A DNA stretch of 64,000 nucleotides, taken from an uncultured Limosilactobacillus sp. (GTDB lineage Bacteria; Bacillota; Bacilli; Lactobacillales; Lactobacillaceae). Shown here one piece after another: positions 18,092 to 25,932 of this stretch; the first letter of the stretch is position 1; each line of letters starts with the position of its first letter. The stretch is taken from contig NZ_CAKPYE010000002.1 in the NCBI RefSeq assembly GCF_934202705.1, positions 1 to 64,000 on the forward strand. Direction: 5' to 3'. The position numbers and the translations under genes are program-made. The notes under the pieces were generated by a model. The model saw only the letters and a list, made by a program, of their open reading frames with translations, had not been told where the DNA came from and ran no database searches.

Positions 18092-18124
18092 AAAAATCCT
18101 CCAGAGTCTGGAGGATTTTTTTTG
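18092..18124 (+). terminator. Terminator of the APC permease gene
   Basis: AAATCCTCCAGA pairs with TCTGGAGGATTT around a minimal loop and runs into a long T tract. Confidence 0.9.
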
Positions 18125-18173
18125 CCAATTTTAGCTTAGTCACTGAACAGGCTCGGGTTCGCCTTTGTTGACT

Positions 18174-19367
18174 TTAGTAATTCAACAAATACAGTCGCAT
18201 CATCGTCATCGCTGATGCCACAAGTTTAATTTCCGACGACGCCCCAATGACATTCGCCACTAAGGATAACTGTGATTGGAAAGTACTGACGCAAATCTGG
18301 TAATGCGGTAGTTGCCGAAAACCGCCAGATAAGACCACACCCTGCGTCGTTGTCCCAGCAAAATGCAATCGACGATCATCAACAACTGCCAGATTGGTGT
18401 AGGCAATTTCCCTAACATGGTAATTTTGCTCAACATCCGCCTGCAATTGTTGCACTGTTGCCCCATTTGCTAAATTTTTCAGCATGGGACGAAATGATTC
18501 TAAGAATGAATAATGCTCTTTTTCACGGCTCATCGCTTGATGGACCTTTTTGGTTGTCTCAAACAAGCTCTCATTCAATGGTGCTGAAACACTAATATTA
18601 TACCGGCCCGTTAAATTTTGAACCCGGAGTTGACGTTGCTCTTCAATCGGTAAATACTGGCGCATATCAGTGGGACATGCTAAGTTGATTTCGTCCACGC
18701 CACAATACTGTTGGATCGTTTTGCCAAAAGCTGCCATCAAAACATCGTTTAGTGTGACCCCTGCCTGTTTCGTTTTGCTATGAAGCCTTGTTAATTCTTG
18801 CGTTGTCAATTTTTGCTTAACAACGCGATATTGTATTTGACTCTTTTGCTGGTTAGCTAATTCTGGCATAAATAACGCCTGAGCAGGGTGATCATTATTC
18901 GAAGCACTCGGCCTTACACATTGAATTAACTGTTGAATCCCATTAATATCCTGATGATTAACAATCTTGATTTCGTCAGTGCTGTTATATTCCTGGCAAA
19001 GAAGATAGAGCAACTCTTTAAAACCAGCCCCATCAAATAAAATGTGGCTACCGTAGATCACTAGTTTCTTTGGTGTCACATAAATTGCCCATTGTGGCTG
19101 TCGTTCCCAATCAAGTTTTGCTGCCGCTTTCTCTTGGTGAGTGTTTTCAAAATGAAGAACATCATTCAACACAAAGTTACCGCCCAGAAACTGGTTATTA
19201 GACAAGTTATACTTCTGCATTAATTCTGGAATAATGTGATGCACCCGATCAACCGCGTTAATTAGTCGGTCATGATCTAATGGGGCGCTAATCTCAATTT
19301 CAGCGCGCACGATCGGATAAAGATGATCAAAACCGATTGTATGTAAAATGTTTAATGGATCTGCCAT
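18174..19367 (-). CDS. Condensation-domain/alcohol acetyltransferase-like protein
   Basis: A 397-residue protein of the CoA-dependent acyltransferase superfamily, which includes NRPS condensation domains, WS/DGAT wax synthases and alcohol acetyltransferases. The catalytic HxxxDG motif reads HILFDGAG near residue 108-115, followed by a helix (FKELLYLLC). A DVLMAAFGKTIQQY segment near 205 and the late VDDRRLHFAG region also fit. There is no carrier-protein domain and no NRPS gene nearby. It lies directly behind the terminator of the uxuB-dehydrogenase operon, with no room for an obvious promoter. Substrate unknown. Confidence 0.62.
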   Translation of the reverse strand: MADPLNILHTIGFDHLYPIVRAEIEISAPLDHDRLINAVDRVHHIIPELMQKYNLSNNQFLGGNFVLNDVLHFENTHQEKAAAKLDWERQPQWAIYVTPKKLVIYGSHILFDGAGFKELLYLLCQEYNSTDEIKIVNHQDINGIQQLIQCVRPSASNNDHPAQALFMPELANQQKSQIQYRVVKQKLTTQELTRLHSKTKQAGVTLNDVLMAAFGKTIQQYCGVDEINLACPTDMRQYLPIEEQRQLRVQNLTGRYNISVSAPLNESLFETTKKVHQAMSREKEHYSFLESFRPMLKNLANGATVQQLQADVEQNYHVREIAYTNLAVVDDRRLHFAGTTTQGVVLSGGFRQLPHYQICVSTFQSQLSLVANVIGASSEIKLVASAMTMMRLYLLNY

Positions 19368-19393
19368 CTCTTCACCTTCACTTTATTTTGCTC

Positions 19394-19426
19394 AAAAAAG
19401 AGACTGGGTCTGCATAACCCAGTCTC
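19394..19426 (-). terminator. Terminator of the uxuB-dehydrogenase operon
   Basis: On the minus strand GAGACTGGGT analogue stems pair perfectly over 10 bp around a 7-nt loop and are followed by TTTTTT. It separates the dehydrogenase from the acyltransferase gene. Confidence 0.9.
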
Positions 19427-19451
19427 CTAATCTTAAATTTCATTCAACATT

Positions 19452-20444
19452 TTAAAGTTGACTAGTTAATTCACGAACCAATGGTTTACCAGAAACAAGG
19501 TTCTTGACATCAGAAACACACTTTTCACCCATCCCGTGAAGACATTCGTAAGTGTAAGCAGAAGTGTGTGGCGTAATCAAGAAATGATCATCATGCAAGA
19601 ATGGATGATCACCTGGAACCGGTTCAACTTCCATAGCGTCGGCAGCATACCCAGCCACTTGACCAGCCTTAACAGCGTCCATCATTGCTTGTTCATCAAT
19701 CAGCGCACCACGGGCATGGTTAACGAAGTAAACGCCTTTCTTCGTCTTCTTCAGCGCATCAGCATTGATCATGTGGTAATCGTCATCATCCAATGAAGCA
19801 TTCAGTGAAATGTAATCACACTTAGCAAGTAGTTCATCCAAAGGAACCCGCTTTGCCCAGGTGTTCTTAGCCCACCATTCATCTGAAGTTGCTGGATGTG
19901 GATCAGTAATCAAGACGTCACCGCCGAAGAAGTGGAATAATTCAGCGACCCGACTACCAATGTTACCACAGCCAATGACCCCAAATTGTTTACCAGTAAA
20001 TTCATTTCCCATAAAGTGGGCACGATCAGCATAGTGACCTTCACGTTCCCGTTCTGCAGCCGCTGGTGCTTGACGAGCTAATGCCATCAAGTTAGTTAAG
20101 GCAGCTTCAGCGACGGCATTCCGTTCAACTAACGGTGGCACAATGGTAACCTTAACCCCATGCTTCTTGGCTGCTGCAATGTCTACACTGTTGAAGCCAA
20201 TTCCGTGACGGGAAATCAATTGCAGGCCATCCATGTTGTCAAAGAATTCTTCGGTAAAGTTAGGGGTGACACTGGCAATAATAATATTGTAACCATTTAA
20301 CTTAGCAGCCAAATCCTTACCAGAGATGTCTGGGTCAACCATAAACCGATCAACTTGACCAATCTTTTCAAGTTCTGCCCAGTGTTCTTTAAAAATTTGT
20401 CCGAAACTACTTGAGTTAACAACAGCAATCTTATATTCAGTCAT
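19452..20444 (-). CDS. D-isomer-specific 2-hydroxyacid dehydrogenase
   Basis: About 330 residues; reduces a 2-keto acid to the D-hydroxy acid with NAD(P)H in the cytosol. The dinucleotide motif GVIGCGNIG is at about residues 155-163, and the catalytic triad is Arg245 (NHARG), Glu274 (VEVEP region) and His293 (TPHTS). An acidic residue after the second strand (ITDPHP) suggests NADH preference. The start is the ATG at 20444 (a TTG two codons earlier is also possible). It lies 30 bases behind uxuB, so its substrate is probably a keto-aldonate; 2-ketogluconate reductases belong to this family. That assignment is inference. Confidence 0.85.
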   Translation of the reverse strand: MTEYKIAVVNSSSFGQIFKEHWAELEKIGQVDRFMVDPDISGKDLAAKLNGYNIIIASVTPNFTEEFFDNMDGLQLISRHGIGFNSVDIAAAKKHGVKVTIVPPLVERNAVAEAALTNLMALARQAPAAAEREREGHYADRAHFMGNEFTGKQFGVIGCGNIGSRVAELFHFFGGDVLITDPHPATSDEWWAKNTWAKRVPLDELLAKCDYISLNASLDDDDYHMINADALKKTKKGVYFVNHARGALIDEQAMMDAVKAGQVAGYAADAMEVEPVPGDHPFLHDDHFLITPHTSAYTYECLHGMGEKCVSDVKNLVSGKPLVRELTSQL

Positions 20445-20474
20445 AATCAAATTATTCCTCTCTTTTTGATTTGG

Positions 20475-22121
20475 TTAGTCAAAATCTTTACTTTCTTCAG
20501 CTAAATGCTTTTGTAAAGTGGCACGAATCGTCCCTTTACCAGCCAACATATCCTTGAAGTCACTTTCAATCTTATCACCTAATCCAACTTCGTAAAGGTC
20601 ATTACCGAAAATGGCCTTGTTGGAAAGGATCCCCTTAACCGCATCATGAACGTCTTGGTCAGGGTCACCAAATTTAATACCGGCAACTTGACCGTGTAAG
20701 TCATCCCACAGCGGATCCGGACTTGGCTGGAACTTCTCGCCTTCATCATTAATTCCCATCAGGTAACGTAACCAAGTTGCAATGACTAATGGGATGAAGT
20801 TTAGATCAGCTGGTTGGCGGTTTGGATCATCAACATAGTGTTGAATTGTGACTCCATAACGAATTCCCACCTTTTGTGAAGTATCAGCAGCAATTCGTTG
20901 TGGTGTATCTGGAATGTAGGGATTTGGCAACCGCTTGTTAACTAGTTCATCGATAAAGTCACGTGGGCTCAGTACTTTTGGATCCTTTACAACTGGTAAG
21001 TCTTCACCATAACCAATTTGAAGAATCAACCGCTTCATATCAGGATCTTGTACTTCGGATGAAATGGACTTGAAGTCTAAAATTGTTCCATAAATGGCTA
21101 AAGCAGTGTGCAAGGGGTTTAAGCAAGCCGTAACTTTCATTTGATCGGCTAAGTTAACCGTGTCACGATCAGTCATAATGACACCATCATCTTCAAAGGC
21201 CGGACGACCGTTTGGAAACTTATCTTCAACAACCAGGTAATGGGCTTCTTCAGTGTTAGTAAATGAAGCAATTGTGGTGTGTGATTCAGTGTGAATAAGG
21301 TCAGCGTCTTCAAAGCCATCCTTCTTCAAAGTTTCAGAAACTGTGGCAGAAGGATTTGGTGTGATCCGATCAATCATTGATAACGGGAATGAGACCTTAG
21401 TATCATCTGACAGATAATCAATGAATTCTTGATCAACGAAGCCATTATCTTGCCATGCCTTTGCAATCGTTAAGACACTATCCTTTAATTTATCCCCATT
21501 TTCGGAGAAATTATCCGTACTCAAAAGCGCGATTGGTGCAGCACCGTTCTTAAACCGTGACAACAACAGCGTAGCCATTAATGACATGTTATTTTCTGGC
21601 TTAGCTGGGCCATTCTGAATATCACGAGCAACCGGTGCAAAGAAGTTGCCCTCTGCATCCTTTAAAGCATAACCCTTTTCAGTAATGGAAAAAGTGGCTA
21701 ATTGTAAGCTGTCTTGATTAAAAATCTTCTTGAGTTTTGTCAAGCTTGAATCGTCTTCGGTTGCCGGACCAGCGTAAATTGCATCCGCCACCGGAGCAAA
21801 TAATTCGCGTTCTTGTGAACCATCAGCTTTGGTAATTACCCGCAGCATCCGATTGTTGAACTTCTGATAAACATTTTTAATAATACTGTCATCGTGGGTA
21901 TCAACTACAATAATGCCTGAATCTAACTTGCCGGCATCAATTAAATGACTCGCAATGGCAGCGTGGAATGCGCGGAAAAGATTACCGCCACCGAAGTGGA
22001 CCCAACGAGGAGCCTTTAACGTTTTTTCAGTAATTTCTGTTTGGCTATAAGTTGGAACCTTGATGCCAGCCTTCGCAAAGGCCTGTTGATCCTGCTTGTA
22101 GTCATCCGTAATTTTAACCAT
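20475..22121 (-). CDS. uxuB: Mannitol dehydrogenase family: fructuronate reductase (D-mannonate oxidoreductase)
   Basis: Reduces D-fructuronate to D-mannonate with NADH, following UxaC in hexuronate breakdown. The 548-residue protein has the long-chain mannitol dehydrogenase layout: Rossmann start with HFGGGNLFRAF (residues 43-53), DNFSENG (203-209), and catalytic KxxxxNxxH in KVTACLNPLH (329-338). The ATG at 22121 has a GGAGG site 7 bases upstream; a longer in-frame ORF to 22184 would read through the operator and cre site. UxaB (tagaturonate) is a close relative, so a role on galacturonate cannot be excluded. Promoter, cre and operator lie directly upstream. Confidence 0.82.
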   Translation of the reverse strand: MVKITDDYKQDQQAFAKAGIKVPTYSQTEITEKTLKAPRWVHFGGGNLFRAFHAAIASHLIDAGKLDSGIIVVDTHDDSIIKNVYQKFNNRMLRVITKADGSQERELFAPVADAIYAGPATEDDSSLTKLKKIFNQDSLQLATFSITEKGYALKDAEGNFFAPVARDIQNGPAKPENNMSLMATLLLSRFKNGAAPIALLSTDNFSENGDKLKDSVLTIAKAWQDNGFVDQEFIDYLSDDTKVSFPLSMIDRITPNPSATVSETLKKDGFEDADLIHTESHTTIASFTNTEEAHYLVVEDKFPNGRPAFEDDGVIMTDRDTVNLADQMKVTACLNPLHTALAIYGTILDFKSISSEVQDPDMKRLILQIGYGEDLPVVKDPKVLSPRDFIDELVNKRLPNPYIPDTPQRIAADTSQKVGIRYGVTIQHYVDDPNRQPADLNFIPLVIATWLRYLMGINDEGEKFQPSPDPLWDDLHGQVAGIKFGDPDQDVHDAVKGILSNKAIFGNDLYEVGLGDKIESDFKDMLAGKGTIRATLQKHLAEESKDFD

Positions 22122-22150
22122 AAGATCCCTCCATAAATGATAATGGATAA

Positions 22151-22162
22151 CTGATATATTAG
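22151..22162. promoter_or_regulatory. Hexuronate operator copy 1 (CTGATATATTAG)
   Basis: An 11-of-12 match to the palindrome CTGATATATCAG, placed about 20-30 bases downstream of the uxuB -10 box in the leader. The same motif recurs at 22346-22357, 33520-33531 and 33794-33805, only in the two divergent promoter regions of the uronate island as far as I scanned. Confidence 0.6.
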
Positions 22163-22169
22163 TATTACC

Positions 22170-22183
22170 TGAACACGCTTTCA
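22170..22183 (-). promoter_or_regulatory. CcpA cre box of uxuB
   Basis: On the minus strand TGAAAGCGTGTTCA, a near-consensus catabolite response element immediately downstream of the -10 box. Binding of CcpA here would block transcription when preferred sugars are present. Confidence 0.75.
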
Positions 22184-22210
22184 TTATATCATGAGGGAAC
22201 TTATTGTCAA
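22183..22210 (-). promoter_or_regulatory. Promoter of uxuB
   Basis: Minus-strand -35 TTGACA (22205-22210), 16-bp spacer and extended -10 TGATATAAT with TATAAT at 22183-22188. All elements match consensus. Confidence 0.8.
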
Positions 22211-22253
22211 TTTATTTTCCATTTTTCATCAATTTTTTGAAGTTTAAATTTTA

Positions 22254-22276
22254 ATTTAAGAAAGCGTTTTATTTAT
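22254..22276. promoter_or_regulatory. cre-like site upstream of the gluconokinase promoter
   Basis: AAGAAAGCGTTTTATT; its 23-base context is nearly identical to that at 12051-12073. It lies about 30 bases upstream of the -35 box at 22302. Weak ends make CcpA binding uncertain. Confidence 0.4.
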
Positions 22277-22301
22277 TGATACATAAATATTCGCATGAAT
22301 G

Positions 22302-22330
22302 TTGACGGTGTCAAAAAAACATTTTACACT
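22302..22330 (+). promoter_or_regulatory. Promoter of the gluconokinase gene
   Basis: Plus-strand -35 TTGACG (22302-22307), 17-bp spacer, -10 TACACT (22325-22330). The -35 box is part of the small palindrome TTGACGGTGTCAA. The predicted start lies just before the operator copy at 22346. Confidence 0.6.
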
Positions 22331-22345
22331 GTAACTATGGATTAT

Positions 22346-22357
22346 CTGATATATCAC
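22346..22357. promoter_or_regulatory. Hexuronate operator copy 2 (CTGATATATCAC)
   Basis: An 11-of-12 match to CTGATATATCAG about 15 bases downstream of the gluconokinase -10 box, a position suited to repression. Confidence 0.6.
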
Positions 22358-22404
22358 TTTTCATAACAACCAATTCACATCTATATATTAAGGAAGGTAT
22401 TAAA

Positions 22405-23952
22405 ATGAATTACATCGTTGGTATTGATATTGGGACAACCAGTACTAAAGCCTTACTCTATGACATTAACGGTAAAATCTTAGCAAAGGCGAACAAGGGC
22501 TATACCCTATATCAAAATAAGCCTGATATGGCTGAAGAAGACCCGGACGACATTTTCAATGCAACGTTACAAGCCATTCAAGAGGTCGTAACTAAAGCGC
22601 AATTAACTGATGGACAAGTCGTTGCCATTTCCTGGTCAGCACAACAGCATAGTCTCATTGCCCTGGATGAAAACTATAAACCATTGACCAGAACCATTAC
22701 GTGGGCAGATAACCGGGCTGAAAAATACGCTCGTGAATATAAAGAAAACGGCAAAGGATTAGAAGTTTATAAGCGCACCGGTTTACCAATTCATCCAATG
22801 GGACCATTTTATAAACTGCTCTGGTTAAAGAATGACCATCCTGAACTTTGCACGCGAACTGCGTTCTGGGTTGGGATTAAGGAGTACGTCATTTGGCGCT
22901 ACACTAACGTCCTCGCCGAGGAAACTTCGATGGCAGCCGCAACTGGACTGTTAAACATGAAAACCCTTGAATGGGATGACGAAATCCTGAAGATGGTAAA
23001 CGTCAAGAAAACCCAATTACCAACGCTCGTCCCGACTACTCATTCCATTGTTGGAATCCGTTCTGAATATGCCAAAGTCATGGGCGTACCCGATGATGTC
23101 CATATTGTGATGGGGGCAACCGATGGTGCATTATCAACCATTGGTGTAGGTGCCTTGGAAACTGGTACCCTCGCAATTAATATTGGGACTTCGGCTGCGG
23201 TTCGTTCCTTTATGGACAAACCATTAATTGATCCCAAGGCGCGGCTATATTGTTACCCAATTATGGAAGGTAAGTACTTAGTTGGGGGTCCAATTAACAA
23301 TGGTGGAATTGTCTTTAACTGGGCGCATGATGCGCTCTTCGGCGGTGAACAAGAAACTGCCAAACTTCTTCAGCAAGATTCATACGACATTCTCACAAAG
23401 ATTGCGGAAACTGTGCCGGCTGGTTCCGCTGGTTTGTTATTCCACCCTTACCTTGGCGGTGAACGGGCTCCATTATGGGACGCCAATGCCCGCGCATCAT
23501 TCTTTGGTCTGAATCGGAACCACACTCGGGCTCACATGATTAGAGCCGTTCTGGAAGGAATTGTTTTCAATCTTTACATGACCACCTTGGCATTGACTGA
23601 AGTCACCGGTGATCCTAAAGACATCCTCGTTGCTGGTGGATTTGTTCGTTCTTCACTTGGTCGCCAAATCATGGCTGATATCTATGAACACGAAATCACC
23701 ATCCCTGATTCATACGAAAGTGGTTGTTTGGCTGCTATGTACCTTGCAAAAATGAGTCTCGGGCTTGAAAGTGATCTGCAAGGAATTACCAAGTACATCG
23801 GTAAAGAAAAGAAGTACCAGCCAGACGAACACAATTACCCAATCTACCGAAAGCTCATTCCAATCTACATTCGGCTAAGTCGGGAATTAGCGAGTGAATA
23901 TGACGACATTGCCGAATTCCAACGCGAATTTCCGAAACTATACAATAAATAA
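22405..23952 (+). CDS. gntK: FGGY-family gluconokinase
   Basis: Phosphorylates D-gluconate to 6-phosphogluconate with ATP in the cytosol. The 515-residue protein follows the Bacillus GntK pattern: phosphate-binding GIDIGTTSTKALLYD near residues 5-19, WADNRAEKYA and KRTGLPIHPMGP in the N-domain, GATDGALSTIGVGA and INIGTSAA in the middle, and the C-terminal VAGGFVRSS. It is transcribed away from uxuB and shares the CTGATATRTCAG operator, so it appears to belong to the same regulon. Its product would enter 6-phosphogluconate dehydrogenase and phosphoketolase. Another aldonate, such as mannonate, is possible as substrate. Confidence 0.85.
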   Translation: MNYIVGIDIGTTSTKALLYDINGKILAKANKGYTLYQNKPDMAEEDPDDIFNATLQAIQEVVTKAQLTDGQVVAISWSAQQHSLIALDENYKPLTRTITWADNRAEKYAREYKENGKGLEVYKRTGLPIHPMGPFYKLLWLKNDHPELCTRTAFWVGIKEYVIWRYTNVLAEETSMAAATGLLNMKTLEWDDEILKMVNVKKTQLPTLVPTTHSIVGIRSEYAKVMGVPDDVHIVMGATDGALSTIGVGALETGTLAINIGTSAAVRSFMDKPLIDPKARLYCYPIMEGKYLVGGPINNGGIVFNWAHDALFGGEQETAKLLQQDSYDILTKIAETVPAGSAGLLFHPYLGGERAPLWDANARASFFGLNRNHTRAHMIRAVLEGIVFNLYMTTLALTEVTGDPKDILVAGGFVRSSLGRQIMADIYEHEITIPDSYESGCLAAMYLAKMSLGLESDLQGITKYIGKEKKYQPDEHNYPIYRKLIPIYIRLSRELASEYDDIAEFQREFPKLYNK

Positions 23953-23979
23953 GATCGCCACAAGCTGCAAGAGAGTGAA

Positions 23980-24069
23980 ACAGAAGACGTCACTGACTTC
24001 TGTCTTGAATCTCCGAGAGCACAAATAGGGCTTCAGAGTTCGGTTATACCGGACACTGGAGCCCTATTT
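23980..24069. terminator. Hairpins between convergent gntK and uidA
   Basis: A 7-bp stem (ACAGAAG 23980-23986 with CTTCTGT 23997-24003) is followed by a long imperfect hairpin whose ends AAATAGGGCT and GCCCTATTT pair across 24023-24069. Neither strand shows a long T run. It most likely terminates one or both convergent operons. Confidence 0.5.
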
Positions 24070-24135
24070 ACGTACCACGGCGTTGATATTTGCACTTGGT
24101 AAAATAACTAAACGTCGCTTTTTCTTTTACTACAG

Positions 24136-25914
24136 TTAGTCTTTCTTAAAGTTTAGCCACCGGTCACGCAAGTAGCCAACAATCTCCTTTGGTCGCCGAT
24201 CACGGGTGAAGACTCCCTTCATATTCTCCGCACCAATCCGAATCATTCCAGAATCAGTCGTGAAGTCCGCAAAGTTCCATAACTGCTCGCCCTGCACAAA
24301 ATCAAATTTATCAAAAATTGCAAAATTAGCTTTGTAATAATCAATTTGATATTCTTCTGAATATGGCGCGTGCAATAGTGAATGTAGTCCAGCCACCGTA
24401 TCAGCCCCAAATTCAGTAAACAAGATTGGCTTTTGGGGAAATTTTTCGTGCCACTTAACTAATTCAGCTTCGAGGTCATGTTTGGCACCTATTAGATCAT
24501 CTAAATTAAGGTACCAACCATAGTAACGATTAAGACAAATAACATCTAGTAAATCACCAACTAAATCCTTATCAGCGTTAGCTACGCCGATATTTACCAT
24601 CGTAATCGGTCGTTTTTGCGGATCTAATTTTCTCGTGTAATCAATAATTTTCTTAAAGTATTCGTGAGCACCTTGTTCATGACTCGCTGGCTCATTGGCC
24701 ACCGACCACATTACCACGGATGGATGATCATGATCCCGTTCAACCATTTCACGAAAAGCGCGCTTATGATTATCCATCGTATTCAGATGATCCCACGTGT
24801 TCCCTGGCGGGAATTCATCACTGCCACCTAACGAAACTTTAAAAGTTTCATAGATGCCAACTGCTGGGCATTCATCAATCACGACAAAGCCTTCACGATC
24901 TGCCTGGCGCATCGCTTCTTCAGAATATGGATAATGGGAAGTTCGAAATGAGTTCGCACCCATCCACTTCATAATTTGGTAGTCCATATTTACCAACGGC
25001 ATATTTTCGCCTTTCCCATGGGCGAGGGAATCTTCATGACGACCAAAGCCCTTAAAGTAAAATGGCTCACCATTAATCAGAAAGTGATCATCCTTTACTT
25101 CAATGGTCCGCACTCCAAATTCTTGCGTATAAGTGTCTAATAACTCATCAGCTTGATTGTAAAGGCTAATGACCAATTGGTACAGATATGCATTGAGTGG
25201 CTTCCACCGGTGCGTATGACTAATTTCTAGCGCACCCGTTAGTGACGAACTCTTAGCGACAATTTGGTGATCTTCATCGACAATTGCAATCATGGCGTGG
25301 TCATAGTTACCACTAACGTTAATCACTGGGTGAACCATTGTCTTAGCACCTTCAGTATCATAGTTCACCTCAATGTGTTCGAGATGCGTCTTATTGGTCG
25401 TGTAGAGTTTGACCCGCCGATGAATACCACAATAGTTATAAAAATCAAACCGCGTTTGCATTTTGTAACTACCATCATCTTTTTGTTTAAGGTCGGCCGT
25501 TGGAATCGTCGAATTATCCAATAGATTAGAAACCCGAACTTTCAAATCATTGGCACCCGCTTTGAGATGACGAGTGACATCAATCTCAAAGGGGGTAAAG
25601 CCACCGACATGAGTCGTCACTTGTGCTCCATTCACGTAAACTTCACAGCTTTGACTCACCGCCCCAAAGCGCAAAACATTTCGCTTTTTCAATTGATCTT
25701 GCGGAACATTAAACGTCGTTTCATACCAAAAATAACCTAGATGGTTACGTAGCTGTTTATCCATCGTCTGGTCGTTAAATGACGCTGGGACGGACATCCA
25801 AACCGTATCTTTTAATGGTACTTGCGGGTCAATTGACGTGGTTTCCGCCTTAAATTTCCACATGCCTGATAAATCTTCGACGGTTCGGGTAGCGGTTTGT
25901 TCTGGATATAACAT
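24136..25914 (-). CDS. uidA: Beta-glucuronidase (GH2)
   Basis: Hydrolyses beta-D-glucuronides to glucuronate and aglycone inside the cell. The 592-residue protein has the GH2 order of jelly roll, immunoglobulin-like domain and TIM barrel. Catalytic residues are acid/base Glu408 (VANEPASHEQ) and nucleophile Glu501 (ILFTEFGADTVAG). The glucuronate-specific N-x-K motif is present at Asn564-Lys566, followed by GVFTRDRRPK. There is no signal peptide. It is last in the leftward operon after gudD, with 18 bases between. The glucuronate released would feed UxaC. A strong AGAGGAGG site precedes the ATG. Confidence 0.95.
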   Translation of the reverse strand: MLYPEQTATRTVEDLSGMWKFKAETTSIDPQVPLKDTVWMSVPASFNDQTMDKQLRNHLGYFWYETTFNVPQDQLKKRNVLRFGAVSQSCEVYVNGAQVTTHVGGFTPFEIDVTRHLKAGANDLKVRVSNLLDNSTIPTADLKQKDDGSYKMQTRFDFYNYCGIHRRVKLYTTNKTHLEHIEVNYDTEGAKTMVHPVINVSGNYDHAMIAIVDEDHQIVAKSSSLTGALEISHTHRWKPLNAYLYQLVISLYNQADELLDTYTQEFGVRTIEVKDDHFLINGEPFYFKGFGRHEDSLAHGKGENMPLVNMDYQIMKWMGANSFRTSHYPYSEEAMRQADREGFVVIDECPAVGIYETFKVSLGGSDEFPPGNTWDHLNTMDNHKRAFREMVERDHDHPSVVMWSVANEPASHEQGAHEYFKKIIDYTRKLDPQKRPITMVNIGVANADKDLVGDLLDVICLNRYYGWYLNLDDLIGAKHDLEAELVKWHEKFPQKPILFTEFGADTVAGLHSLLHAPYSEEYQIDYYKANFAIFDKFDFVQGEQLWNFADFTTDSGMIRIGAENMKGVFTRDRRPKEIVGYLRDRWLNFKKD

Positions 25915-25932
25915 CTGATTTCCTCCTCTTTA

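Noticed and set aside
22122..22184. Longer N-terminus of UxuB
   Set aside because: The extension would translate through the operator and cre box, while a GGAGG site lies 7 bases before the ATG at 22121.
23953..24135. Possible T-box or other riboswitch in the structured gap between gntK and uidA
   Set aside because: It is between convergent genes, so it is downstream of both. No T-box sequence (AGGGTGGNACCGCG) is present on either strand. A terminator is simpler.
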